Source: Chara braunii (lineage: Eukaryota; Streptophyta; Charophyceae; Charales; Characeae). Taken from it: DNA of 45,119 nucleotides. The translations under genes were made by a program, and so were the position numbers. The stretch lies in contig BFEA01000094.1 of NCBI GenBank assembly GCA_003427395.1, positions 1,416,383 to 1,461,501 on the forward strand. Reading direction: 5' to 3'. The notes under the pieces were generated by a model. The model saw only the letters and a program-made list of their open reading frames with translations. It was not told where the DNA came from and searched no databases. Numbering within the stretch: the first letter of the stretch is position 1; the number at the start of each line of letters is the position of its first letter. Positions 30,037-39,139 of this stretch are shown in pieces.

Positions 30037-31815
30037 GTAACTGTATCTTTCTTCTTGCACTTCGTCTTTCCCGCCCTCCCTCTCTTTCCTTTGCTGAAAT
30101 TATGAAAGTCGCGGCTTGCATGATCGGATCGATGCGTGGAGAAGGGTTACGTCCCCCACGCCGAGGCCGATCATGCAGAACGTAGGCGCTCCCTCTCTAA
30201 TCCCCACTCTAAGTCCTAGTAATTCCGTGTTCTTCGCGCATGCATGCACGCTATAAATTTCGGCTGCGCGATTAGTCAGCTCTCTTAACCCGTTGTTGGA
30301 AGCTCGGGGTTGCGCGATCAGGAAGGGTCGGCACACGAGCTAAGTAAGAGGTGAGTAGAGTCGGAGTTGGGCGACCCGACGGGCTGGTGCCGAACGCGCG
30401 GGATTGACGTGGGCCACGACGGACTGTGGGCACAGGCGAATCCGACGGGTGCGGGAGGACTAGACGGGGTGACAACTTCGTGAGTTGGTGCGTGACGACG
30501 GACTGTTTGCATCGGAGAGAGAGAGAGAGGAGAAGAGAGTTGAGGTTGATGGACGTGGATTTGTTGTTTCTTTGTCTCTTCTCCCTCTTCATCTGTGTAC
30601 ATACATTTTGATTGCGGCTCCGGGCGGTTTGCCCGTTCTTATCTTCGTTTCGGCTTTCTGGAATCTGGACTTGGGTTTTTGCTCACACCTGCTCTTGCGA
30701 TTGCATTATGTGTATGATTGTCGAATGTATGGATGCATAAATGTCATACCTGCTTGCCTATCTTTTTTGCGGAGAATCCCTGCCCTTGCTTTTTGTTTGT
30801 GCCGAATCTTTGCTTGCACCGGATGCAGCGATAGATGGGATAAGAATCTGGCCCCGATGTCGATTTCGTTCTCATTTTCGCTTATCCCATGATGAGGTTG
30901 TGGTATGATTGCATCTTGCATAACCGAGACTTACGAAGCAATTAGGTGATTCGAAGTCCGGCCCCGCGAGCGCCGCACGAGAACACGTGTAAACGCGATC
31001 CGAGTCGCGCCCTTACACGCATTACTATGCGTCGACTCGCTCACCCCGAAAGGAATCACGGCGGAACCATCATCTCGTACGAGCACGCTGAGGCGCCACT
31101 GAGTCGGCCTGTCCTACACGTGCTCGTGCGAGGTGATGATATCCCGACCCGCGCTACCCCATCGACAATGATACCATGACGCGATCTTGGGGCTCAGACT
31201 CGTCCTATGACCCGGACTATTTCACCCCTATAATAAATGAGCTCATAAGGACCTGATACCCTTGTCACACGGAGAATCGGCTATGTCCGCGGGAATTTCA
31301 CTGTGCCACCACTAGCGACCCTCGGTGCTCCGATTTCCCTTCCCCCGACACACCTACTACTTCACCCACCCGGGATTCATTGAGATCACCACCAGTTTCC
31401 CTCCTTTCCGCCTCCTTCTCCCGTATCATCAACTCACTGTCGTTCTGTGGCCGGCCATAGCCCCCTATTGGCCCAACACGTTTTGCGTAAACTGCCGACG
31501 CAGCGGCGCACAAAGAACCCCGAAATTCCGAAGGCCCAACCCATCTACGTGGCGGTCGGCGCCAGGTGGCGGCCCCCGACGGCCTAGCTTTTCATGACCA
31601 TCTCCACCACGGAGGAATTTTCCCGTAACCCGTCGCCCGCAGTGTCCCGGCCCCTTCGGACTGTGCGACCCTTGCGCGCGTACCCCTCGTTCGCCTAATT
31701 GCATTCATACCCCTAAGACTCCCCCACTTCCCCAAAAATCCTTGGCACACCCCTTTTCGCACTTCCAGGCCCACACTCCACTCCGATCAGGAAGTCGCGC
31801 TGGGCGTGAGGTTGG
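30037..31815 (+). repeat. 5' LTR, main part, inverted
   Basis: Matches the 3' LTR positions 24534-22780 in reverse, so it runs in + sense here. It starts at the inversion breakpoint (GTAACTGTATC) and ends GAGGTTGG, lacking the last 8 nt (GCGTCACA) present in the 3' LTR. It flows directly into the primer site and gag. Confidence 0.88.
30117..30258 (+). promoter_or_regulatory. LTR hairpin and TATA box (5' LTR)
   Basis: Hairpin 30117-30177 (arms TGCATGATCGG/CCGATCATGCA) and TATAAAT at 30252-30258. Same spacing as in the 3' LTR. After inversion this promoter still faces gag, but its upstream LTR part is gone. Confidence 0.55.
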
Positions 31816-31826
31816 TATCGGAGCCC
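31812..31826 (+). promoter_or_regulatory. Primer-binding site, initiator tRNA-Met type
   Basis: TTGGTATCGGAGCC follows the LTR. The usual plant form complementary to initiator tRNA-Met is TGGTATCAGAGCC; here one base differs. Its first bases overlap the truncated LTR end. Confidence 0.75.
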
Positions 31827-31947
31827 GACACGTGGCTAGAGTCTTAGGATTGATAGCACGTTAATTAGGCGATCTCGCCCTCGGAACGCGCATAGACGCG
31901 ACCCTATCGTCACCGGAAGCAGATCGGTTAACCGACGAGCAGCCAAT

Positions 31948-33480
31948 ATGGCTGCCAATGTGCAAAATCCGGTTCCGCAACAAAATGTTAATCTACCTAA
32001 TCAACCTGCCCCACGTGCACGAGCTCCCATGACGCCACCTGATCTCCATTTGTTCGATCCCACACACCATCTCGCAGGAGCATGGCTGGCCACACTTAGA
32101 GCCCAACAGTATACCGACAACGAAGCACAGATCAACATTCCGGCTCGAATGGGTGGAGACGCCCATCATTGGTTTAGTACCTATGTATGGGTGGATCTCC
32201 CGACCTTCGAACGGGACTTTATGAACCGATTCAATTATGTCCACCCTGAGCAAGCGCTGTACATGATCAAGGATCGAGTGCAAAAACCGCTCGAATCTGT
32301 TGCGGAATATCGAAACCGGTTCTACAGAATGTAAAAAAAAAAACTGAGCGAGGTGAGCAAGTCGGAAGAGATTTGTTCATTGACGGACTCCGCAGTCGAA
32401 TGATAAGGGCAAAGTTGCGAAAGCAATTTTCCCCCATCACTCATACGCTACAACAAATTATGGCTGCTGCGGAAGAAATGGAACGGGAGTTCGCGACGAA
32501 CTTCCTGGAAGGAGAAGATTACCCTAGAGACGGAGATTCGACCGAGCTCGCTCGAGCCAGAGCAGAGTTGGCTGCTTTACAGAACAAATTTGAAAACATG
32601 GGGTTCGTATCAGGACCTGTCACCTATATGGAACAGATAGGCCCCAAACGAGTAATCCTAAGTGAGACTTCGAGCATCTCTGCTCCTATGTTGCCCCCGT
32701 CCGTCAGGACATTACCCCCGCCACCGGTTGAGGCGCTTGTACGATCAAACGAATCAGCGACCATTTTCGAACTAACCAAAACCTTGATTAGCTTGATCCA
32801 GGAAAAAAAAAAGCAAAAAGGAGCAGCGAGAGCACAATGCTCGGCTGGAAGCCATGATGAGGAACATGCGACCCATTGCGGTACGTGCCCCTCCGATGCA
32901 GCAAGGATTAGCCCCGGCCCCTGCGCTCGGAGGAGTCGCAAATAATCTGAATGTCTGTTACGCCTGTCATCAACTAGGCCATCTAGCCCGTGATTGCCCC
33001 CACCGACCCCCGCAACAGCGAATCGGGGTCGCACCTATGGCCGCGGCCCCCATCGCCAACGGACCTGAACGAGTCGGAGCCCTGATGGAAAAAGTAGAAA
33101 GTGGGGGAAGTGCCCTGGCCACCACGAAAAAGACCGCCGAACTGATCCCGCTAGATCAATATGTGTCGCTGGGATATCCTGGGCTTGGAATGATCGGAAC
33201 AATTAGACCAGCGCCAGAACCAAAAGAGGTGGCGGAGTGGCGACCGTCCCTAGGAGAAATGGAGTCGGGAGGACCCACCTTCTTCACAGGGGAGATCGAT
33301 GTATTAAACATCATCCGAGCTTTGGACCATCGGATTCCCCTTCCGATTGGTCATCTACTCTCGATCTCCGAGCAAGCCAACGAGCGAATGTTACAGCATT
33401 GCAAAGTGAACCGAAAGCGATTCGCCCTTGCCCGAACCCCGAACGCGAAAGCCAAAAGCCCCGCGTCCGAAGAAAACCCC
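31948..33480 (+). pseudogene. Gag of the gypsy element
   Basis: ATG at 31948, 133 nt after the LTR. The retrotransposon gag domain covers about 32020-32430 (GAWLATLRAQ, GGDAHHWFSTYV, FERDFMNRFNYV, RFYRM). A Glu-rich stretch near 32480-32600 follows, then a CCHC zinc knuckle at 32956-32997 (CYACHQLGHLARDC). Two A10 runs at about 32332-32342 and 32804-32813 shift the frame and together restore it, so gag is otherwise one frame. The zinc knuckle marks the nucleocapsid part; gag continues without a stop into protease. Confidence 0.85.
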
Positions 33481-33900
33481 GCAAGTACTTCGGATCCGAT
33501 ACGGGTAGGTTTAATCCAGAAACATGATCATTTCCTGCGGATTAAACCGATTCCGTGGAAATCCGCCGAGTGTGATATAAAATTTTGGAGAATTCCTTAC
33601 AATGCTATTATAGATTCGGGAGCGGCTGTGTTGGCTATCTCACTGAGGGTGGTCGAAAGGGCAGGTAGGAAAAACAACTTGATCACGCTTTTTGAGAAAG
33701 ATCAGCTCGTTTCGGCTGACGAAGAAAGAATTAAAACCGTGGGAAGAATGACCAATGTCGCTTTCCGATTGGGTAAGGTGCATGCGCTTGGGGATGTCGT
33801 AGTACTAGATGTCAATATGTACGACGTTCTCCTTGGACTTCCCGCTCTTGTGGCGTTACGAGCAAACCTGCACTTCGAACGTCGATCGATCATCCTCTGA
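33481..33900 (+). pseudogene. Aspartic protease region of gag-pol
   Basis: Same frame as the zinc knuckle. The active-site motif is IIDSGAAVLAIS (Asp codon 33613-33615), and the second conserved element is VNMYDVLLGLPAL near 33810. The upstream linker (33000-33480) has no recognised domain. The frame is stopped by TGA at 33898-33900; sequence beyond it continues in the same frame into RT. Confidence 0.8.
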
Positions 33901-35795
33901 AATACAGGAGGAAAGCCCTACGCTGTGCCCATGCGATTGACCCTTCGCACTACTATTAACGCGGTTCCCTGGGTTTCGCCGATGATGGTTGGGACTCTCC
34001 GCATGATCTCCTGGGAGAAATCCGTAGAAGGAGAGTCGTCAACAGATGATGCGGAGAGCAGTGATGAGGATGATCCGGAGATCTGGAAATTAGCACGCCA
34101 ACGTGTTTGTTACCCGCCACCCAGAACAATAGCGAGAACGATGCAATTAACCAGCCGAAAAATTCAAAGGACCAAGGCGATGATCTTGGGTGAGCCCCTC
34201 GTGCAGATTTCGAGGATGGCCGATTCTTTGGAACCCCCTTAAACTCTGTACGAAGGAATCACCCCTCTCCTCGTCCGGTACAGCGATAAGAAGCATTACT
34301 GTGACATTACGGATCTACCCAAGTCCTTACTAACCTCGGCCAAAAAAGTGAGATTGTTACGCTTGGGGGCGGAAGCAAGCTCTCTGGAACCCCCTGGGCG
34401 TTTTGAATCAGAAACAAACGGACTAGGGATAAAGATCGCAACTAAGGAAGTGTCATGACAGGATGTTTGTGACATGATTACCTTAGAAGGACACGTGGCA
34501 ATCCGAGAAGAAGATGCTCAGATGATGGCCACGGTGTTTTCCTGGCGATCAGATCATTCATTCATCTCGGCGCCTCCACCCGATTTGGCAAAACAGGCGA
34601 ACACGAAACAGATTGACGTTCGGATCTGGGACCAACTTTTTGAACTACACGTCCCACAATATGTGCCGGATGAAATCCATCGGGTAATTGCAGATATTCT
34701 TACAGAATATCAAGGAGCGATTAGTGTGTCAGACACTGACATTGGGCTATCATTAGTAATCCAACACGAAATTCAGACAGGAAGTCATTCCCCGATTCAT
34801 TGCAAACCTTATCGTTATTCCTTGATTGAACGTAAAAAGGCTCTCGAATGAATTCGGGAGTTCGAAGCCAGCGGTTGGATTGAACCCGCTACTGGACCTT
34901 GATCCTTTCCTGTAGTGTTAGTACCGAAGAAGAACGGAGCGATTCGCATTTGCATTGATTATCGCAAGCTGAATGAAATCACGATCAAAGATGTGTATCC
35001 CCTCCCCCGGATTGATGATCTGTTGGATGCGATCGGATGCGCTAAATATTTCAGTAAGTTTGATATTCGGCATGGTTTCCATCATATTCTGGTAAGGGAA
35101 GAAGATCGGCCGAAGACAACCTTTGTGTTGTTTGAAGGCACGTGGCAGTGGATTCGGTGTCCGATGGGGATTTGCAATGCGCCTGCCACGTTTCAGCGAG
35201 CGATGAACATGACGTTCCAGAACTTCGTCAGCAAGACACGGCTGACGCAAGGAATGATTAACTTCTGTGTGATCGTGTACATGGACGATATCCTAGTCTA
35301 TTCGGAAACCTATCACGGGCACGCGCAACACATCGAATGGACATTGGGTGCATTGAGAGACGCTGGGTTCAAAATTACGCTTGAGAAGGGCGAATTTTTC
35401 CTCTCGGAAATTTCGTTCTTGGGCTATGTCGTGACACGTGGATGATTGCGGCCAGACTCGAGAAAAGTTGCGGCGGTGAAGGAAGCTCCGGTTCCCACTT
35501 CACTTACGCAGGTTCGAGCCTTCTTGGGACTGGCGGCGTACTACCGATGCTTCATCACGGGCTTTGTCGCGATTGCACGACCACTAACGAATTTATTATG
35601 GAAGGACCAGCCTCTCAGCTGGGACGCGGAGTGCCAGCAGGCCTTTGCAACCCTCAAGGACACTCTGGCGACGACCCCTATTTTGATTCGACCGGACCCC
35701 TCGAAGCAGTTCATTGTCATCACGGACTGGCAACCGGAAGCTATTTCCGTTATTGTAGCGCAGAAGGGGAACGATGGTCGCGAATACATCATCAA
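33901..35795 (+). pseudogene. Reverse transcriptase and N-terminal RNase H of gag-pol
   Basis: Continues the gag-protease frame, with stops TAA 34240 and TGA 34456, 34849, 34900 and 35443. The RT runs from about 34780: SFPVVLVPKKNGAIRICIDY, RKLNEITIKDVYPLPRIDDL, FSKFDIRHGFHHI, CPMGICNAPATFQRAMN and the catalytic YMDD at 35278-35289. The RNase H start is FIVITDWQPEAISVIVAQ, ending at the inversion breakpoint after GREYIIKY. The segment 33925-34780 is acidic linker of unknown role. Four of the six stops replace residues usually conserved in the family by a single base change. Confidence 0.9.
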
Positions 35796-36345
35796 GTACA
35801 CACACGATTAAGGGCGCCTACTAATCAGAGTACCCTTGCAGCCGCAGGAGAAGCGCGTAAACAAAAGGCGCCGCACGACAGGAAAAATCCTAATTACTAA
35901 ATTTTTAAATTCCTATCTCATGCGAAAAAGCAAAAAGAAGCACGAATTCAGAAGGAAAGTCCGAAATTCCGAGATCCATTGGGGGCTCGACAAAATTCAA
36001 AAGAAAATTCAAAAGGAACAAAGCAATTTCCCGCGCAGTGTCCGCGCCCAAAAAGATCGAAAACCGAACCAAAAGAAACGACGTCAACATTTATCAATCG
36101 CGCGCGCCCGTGGCGTCGCGCCAGACAACCATCCGACCAATCAATCAACCGGCTGTCCCAAGACACACCTGACCCCGTGCCCGACCATTCGTAAAAAGAA
36201 ACGACGAAAAATGATGAAAAAGCGAGGACACCGATGCAATTCTCCACCGATCTCGATCTTCCGTAATTGGCTCAACCTTCCCAGCTTAGGACCCCTCATT
36301 GCAACCGCGCAGAAAATCGCGCGTTACAGAAAGTGGTTCGTCACA
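35796..36345 (-). repeat. 5' LTR, first 550 nt (left in original orientation)
   Basis: Matches 24560-25109 of the 3' LTR base for base with a few percent differences and no net length change. It starts at the element terminus (36345) and stops at the inversion breakpoint. The missing 24535-24559 equivalent was lost there. Confidence 0.88.
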
Positions 36346-36370
36346 CTCCCCATCAATATGCATGAGAATG
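36346..36370 (+). mobile_element. SINE-like element type B, right part after the gypsy insertion
   Basis: CTCCCCATCAATATG continues the type B body (CTCCCCACCAATAG) interrupted at 22771. The CTCC is the duplicated target. The A-tail is not recognisable; sequence runs into TG/GA-rich DNA. Confidence 0.65.
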
Positions 36371-36598
36371 TGTGTGCGCGTGTATGTGAGAGTGAGCGAG
36401 AGAGTGTGTGGTTTGTGTGTTCGCAACCCGTTAGGGTCGCAACCCGTTAGGGTTGCGTTTTCCCCCCCTGAGACATTTCAACGTCAATGGTCATTCGGGA
36501 GGGTGGGCATTTTGAGGTTTCGGGGCTTAGCAAGGGGTGAAGCATGCAAAGGACCCGTAGTTGCCCGTAGGAGGCCGGTCCTTCAGTTTCGAACATTC

Positions 36599-36757
36599 CG
36601 AAATCTTTTTCCTTTTTTTTTTCTTTTTTCTTTTCTTAAGGAAGGCACCGCCGCCCGTGTTAGTGGTGCTGATAAGAGCAGACAACACTAGCACCCGTGG
36701 AGGGGCTCCATCTATTGGTGGGGAGCATCACCTGCTGGGAAACGGGCCCAGCGTCCC
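36599..36757 (-). mobile_element. SINE-like element type B, longest copy
   Basis: Minus strand: head GGGACGCTGGGCCCGTTTCC then CAGCAG (stem GCTGGG/CCCAGC), GTGATGCTCCCCACCAATAG, ATGGAGCCCCTCCACGGG, GTCTGCTCTTATCAGCACC, a short GC-rich piece and an A-rich tail (T-rich on +, 36604-36641). Confidence 0.75.
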
Positions 36758-36764
36758 ATATACA

Positions 36765-36835
36765 ATTGTCTACCGCGTGGTTGCGGGAAACGCAGCCTTA
36801 AGGTAGCCAAATCAGTGAGACTAAGAGCTCGCACA

Positions 36836-36867
<32 letters not shown>

Positions 36868-36988
36868 TTTTGTTCCATTTATTGTTATGAGTGTGAGAAA
36901 GAGACAGAGAGTGAGAGAGAGAAAGAAAGAGAAACAGCGAGAGAGGGAGGGGGGGGGCTAGCAGAGAGAGAGAGAGAGAGAGAGNNNN

Positions 36989-37038
<50 letters not shown>

Positions 37039-37868
37039 AATGGCAAAATTGAAATATGGGTCAAATTGCGACCGCGATCTATTTCACAGTTGGAATTATT
37101 TTTATTTTATTTTTTAGCATTTTTCCTGGAAAGATCACAACAAAATCTACGAGTACTCCAATTTTCAGGTTTTTTCACAGCACGAAAACTCGCTGAATTT
37201 GAAGTACTTTTCAGTTGGCCCACACATGGCTGAGTGGCAAAAGTGTAAAATGTGCCGAATCGGCGCGACGATTATTTTGCGGTTTAAATTATTTTTTTTA
37301 AATATTCTAATATTTTTCCTCGAAAGAACACGACCTCATCTATGGATTTTCAAAACTTCAGATATTTCTGCGGATTCCTCCGAGAATAATTTTTTTTTCA
37401 AAGTTGCCTCTTGCAAAATGTTTGGCGCAACCTTCCTGTTTCAAGTTTGAGAAGACGGGCCTCAGCGCCTGGGCCTGAGGGCCCTTTTGCAGTTCACACG
37501 CCCTCACTTCTTTTTGGGGTCCGCTTCCACCTAGGACCAGTCCAACGCCCCAACTTCTTTTTGGGGTCCGCTTCCACCCGAGGACCGGTCCTTCCTTTTG
37601 CGTCCTGGATTTTACCAAAAGTGTCGGTTCAATCAGAGCTAGCTGCAGGAAGTCCGCAATTTTACCAAGGACCAGTCCCCCAATTTTTTTTGCCCCCTAA
37701 GAACCCATTTTGCGTCCTGGTCGCTCGCCGCCAAAAATGCGACACCTTGACACAAACGTCGAACCCCATTATACCACAGCCTCAGGGCTGCGAATTGACT
37801 TATTGTCTACCGCGTGGGCGCGGGGAACGCAACCCTAAGGTAGCCAAATTAATGAGACTAAGAGCTAA

Positions 37869-37932
<64 letters not shown>

Positions 37933-38645
37933 GCTGAATGGCAAAATTGAAATATGGATCAAATTGCGGCCGCGATCTATTTCGCAGTTGGAATGATTTT
38001 TTAAAATTTATTTAGCGTTTTTCGTGAAAAGCTCACAACAAAATCTACGAGTACTCCAATTTTCAAGTTTTTTCACGCATTCTTCTGAGAGTGAAAACTT
38101 ACTGAATTTGGAGTACTTTTTAATTTTGGCCCACACATGGCTGGGTGGCAAAAATGGAAAATGTGCCCAATCGGCGCGACGATTATTTCTCGGTCTAAAT
38201 GATTTTTCAAAAAATGTTCTAATATTTTTCCTAGAAAGAACACGACCTCATATATGGATTTTCAAAATTTCAGATTTTTCTGCGGGTTCCTCCGAGCACA
38301 TAAAATCGCCAAAGGTGCCTCTTGCAAAATGCCTGTTTCGTTGCGCCTGACCTCCCTGTTTTGAGAAGACGGGCCTCAACGCCTGGGCCTGAGGGCCCTT
38401 ACCCCACCCCCATGTCTTCTTGGGGTCCACTTCCACCCGAGGACCGGTCCTTGCTTTTTCTAAAAGTCCCGGTCATTCCAGAGCTGCCTGTAGGTAGTCC
38501 CCAATTTTGCCAAGGACCGGTCCCCCCCAAACTTTTGCCCCCTAAAAACCCACTTTGCGTCCTGGTCGCCCGCCGCCGAAAATGCGACACCTTGACGCAG
38601 ACACCGAAGCCCACTATACCACAGCCTTAGGGCTGCGAACTGAAT
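36765..38645. repeat. ~1-kb tandem duplication with GA microsatellites and an LSU-rRNA-like core
   Basis: Unit 1 (36765-37801) and unit 2 (37802-38645) both run ATTGTCTACCGCGTGG, an rRNA-like patch, (GA)n, CTGAATGGCAAAATTGAAAT, ATCTACGAGTACTCCAATTT and AAGAACACGACCTCAT, then GAAGACGGGCCTCA, GAGGACCGGTCC and CAGCCTYAGGGCTGCGAA. A 53-bp subrepeat (TTTTTGGGGTCCGCTTCCAC) is doubled in unit 1. Unit 1 has extra GA-rich sequence with a 4-N gap (36985-36988). Both units carry an (C)CTAAGGTAGCCAAAT-type core (36797-36812 and 37834-37850) like the universally conserved LSU rRNA segment. I see no gene. Confidence 0.8.
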
Positions 38646-38687
38646 TTTTAGTACATCAGAAAACACTTGAGGGGAGTTCCTGCCAGC

Positions 38688-38815
38688 ATTGATTACCCTG
38701 TGGACCAGGCGATTGACTGAGCAGTTTATTGGGGGGAATGGGGAACCTCTTCACCTTGAATCCGGCGCCAGATATTTGTTGTTACACCCTAGTTCCACCC
38801 TCCCCTACCAGCCTC
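38688..38815 (+). repeat. Dispersed segment shared with 6926-7140
   Basis: CCTGCCAGCATTGATTACYC at 38683 matches 6928, and TTGTTACACCCTAGTTCCAC matches the region at 7110-7130. The 7-kb copy has a SINE with a poly(A) inserted in between. Confidence 0.55.
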
Positions 38816-39139
38816 AATCGCACATCATGATAATCTATTACTTAAAATCACTGAGTCATGTAGTTGAATCCTACTAGGGGTCCCCTCCTCCGTACCACTG
38901 CTCCCCCACCATGGCTAACGCTGGTGGTGGGAAAGGGTCTGGGAAGTCTTAAGCAGGGCGCCATGGTACGTCAGGGCGGACATTTGTCCACTCCTGAAAA
39001 AGAAGATGGTAATTCCTGTCGTTATGCCCCACAATTCCCCCCCCCTCCTTCCCTTTTCCCTTCCCCCTCCCATCAAATTTTTGTAATAGGATTCCTCAGG
39101 GTCCCCCCCAGCGAGTCGTTGCTGAATTGTTGAATATAC

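Larger units (their letters stand above)
22772..36345 (-). mobile_element. Ty3/gypsy retrotransposon with an internal inversion
   Basis: The outer ends are TGTGACG at 22772 and CGTCACA at 36345, flanked by CTCC on both sides (22768-22771 and 36346-36349). Sense is minus. The 3' LTR is 22772-25109. The first 550 nt of the 5' LTR are at 35796-36345 in minus sense. The rest of the 5' LTR, primer site, gag, protease, RT and the first part of RNase H lie at 30037-35795 in plus sense. The second part of RNase H, a PHD-like domain, integrase and a third ORF are minus. LTR pieces and RNase H halves complement each other, so one element with a 5.76-kb inversion explains everything. About 25 nt of LTR and roughly 100 nt of RNase H are missing at the breakpoints. 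Protein order (IN last) and the GPY/F-like tail place it in Ty3/gypsy; no chromodomain is seen. The coding parts are dead. Confidence 0.88.

Noticed and set aside
33898-35445. TGA read as Trp or Arg (alternative genetic code) in gag-pol
   Set aside because: TAA and TAG also interrupt the frames here and in the LINE, and frameshifts are present, so decay explains the stops.
22772-36345. Two separate gypsy elements in head-to-head orientation
   Set aside because: The LTR pieces and RNase H halves are complementary, not duplicated, and only one pair of outer ends with one target duplication exists. A single inverted element is simpler.
36797-36812. Homing-endonuclease (I-PpoI-type) target or real rRNA gene
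   Set aside because: Only about 16 nt clearly match LSU rRNA and neither flank continues convincingly. Kept as a tentative finding only.
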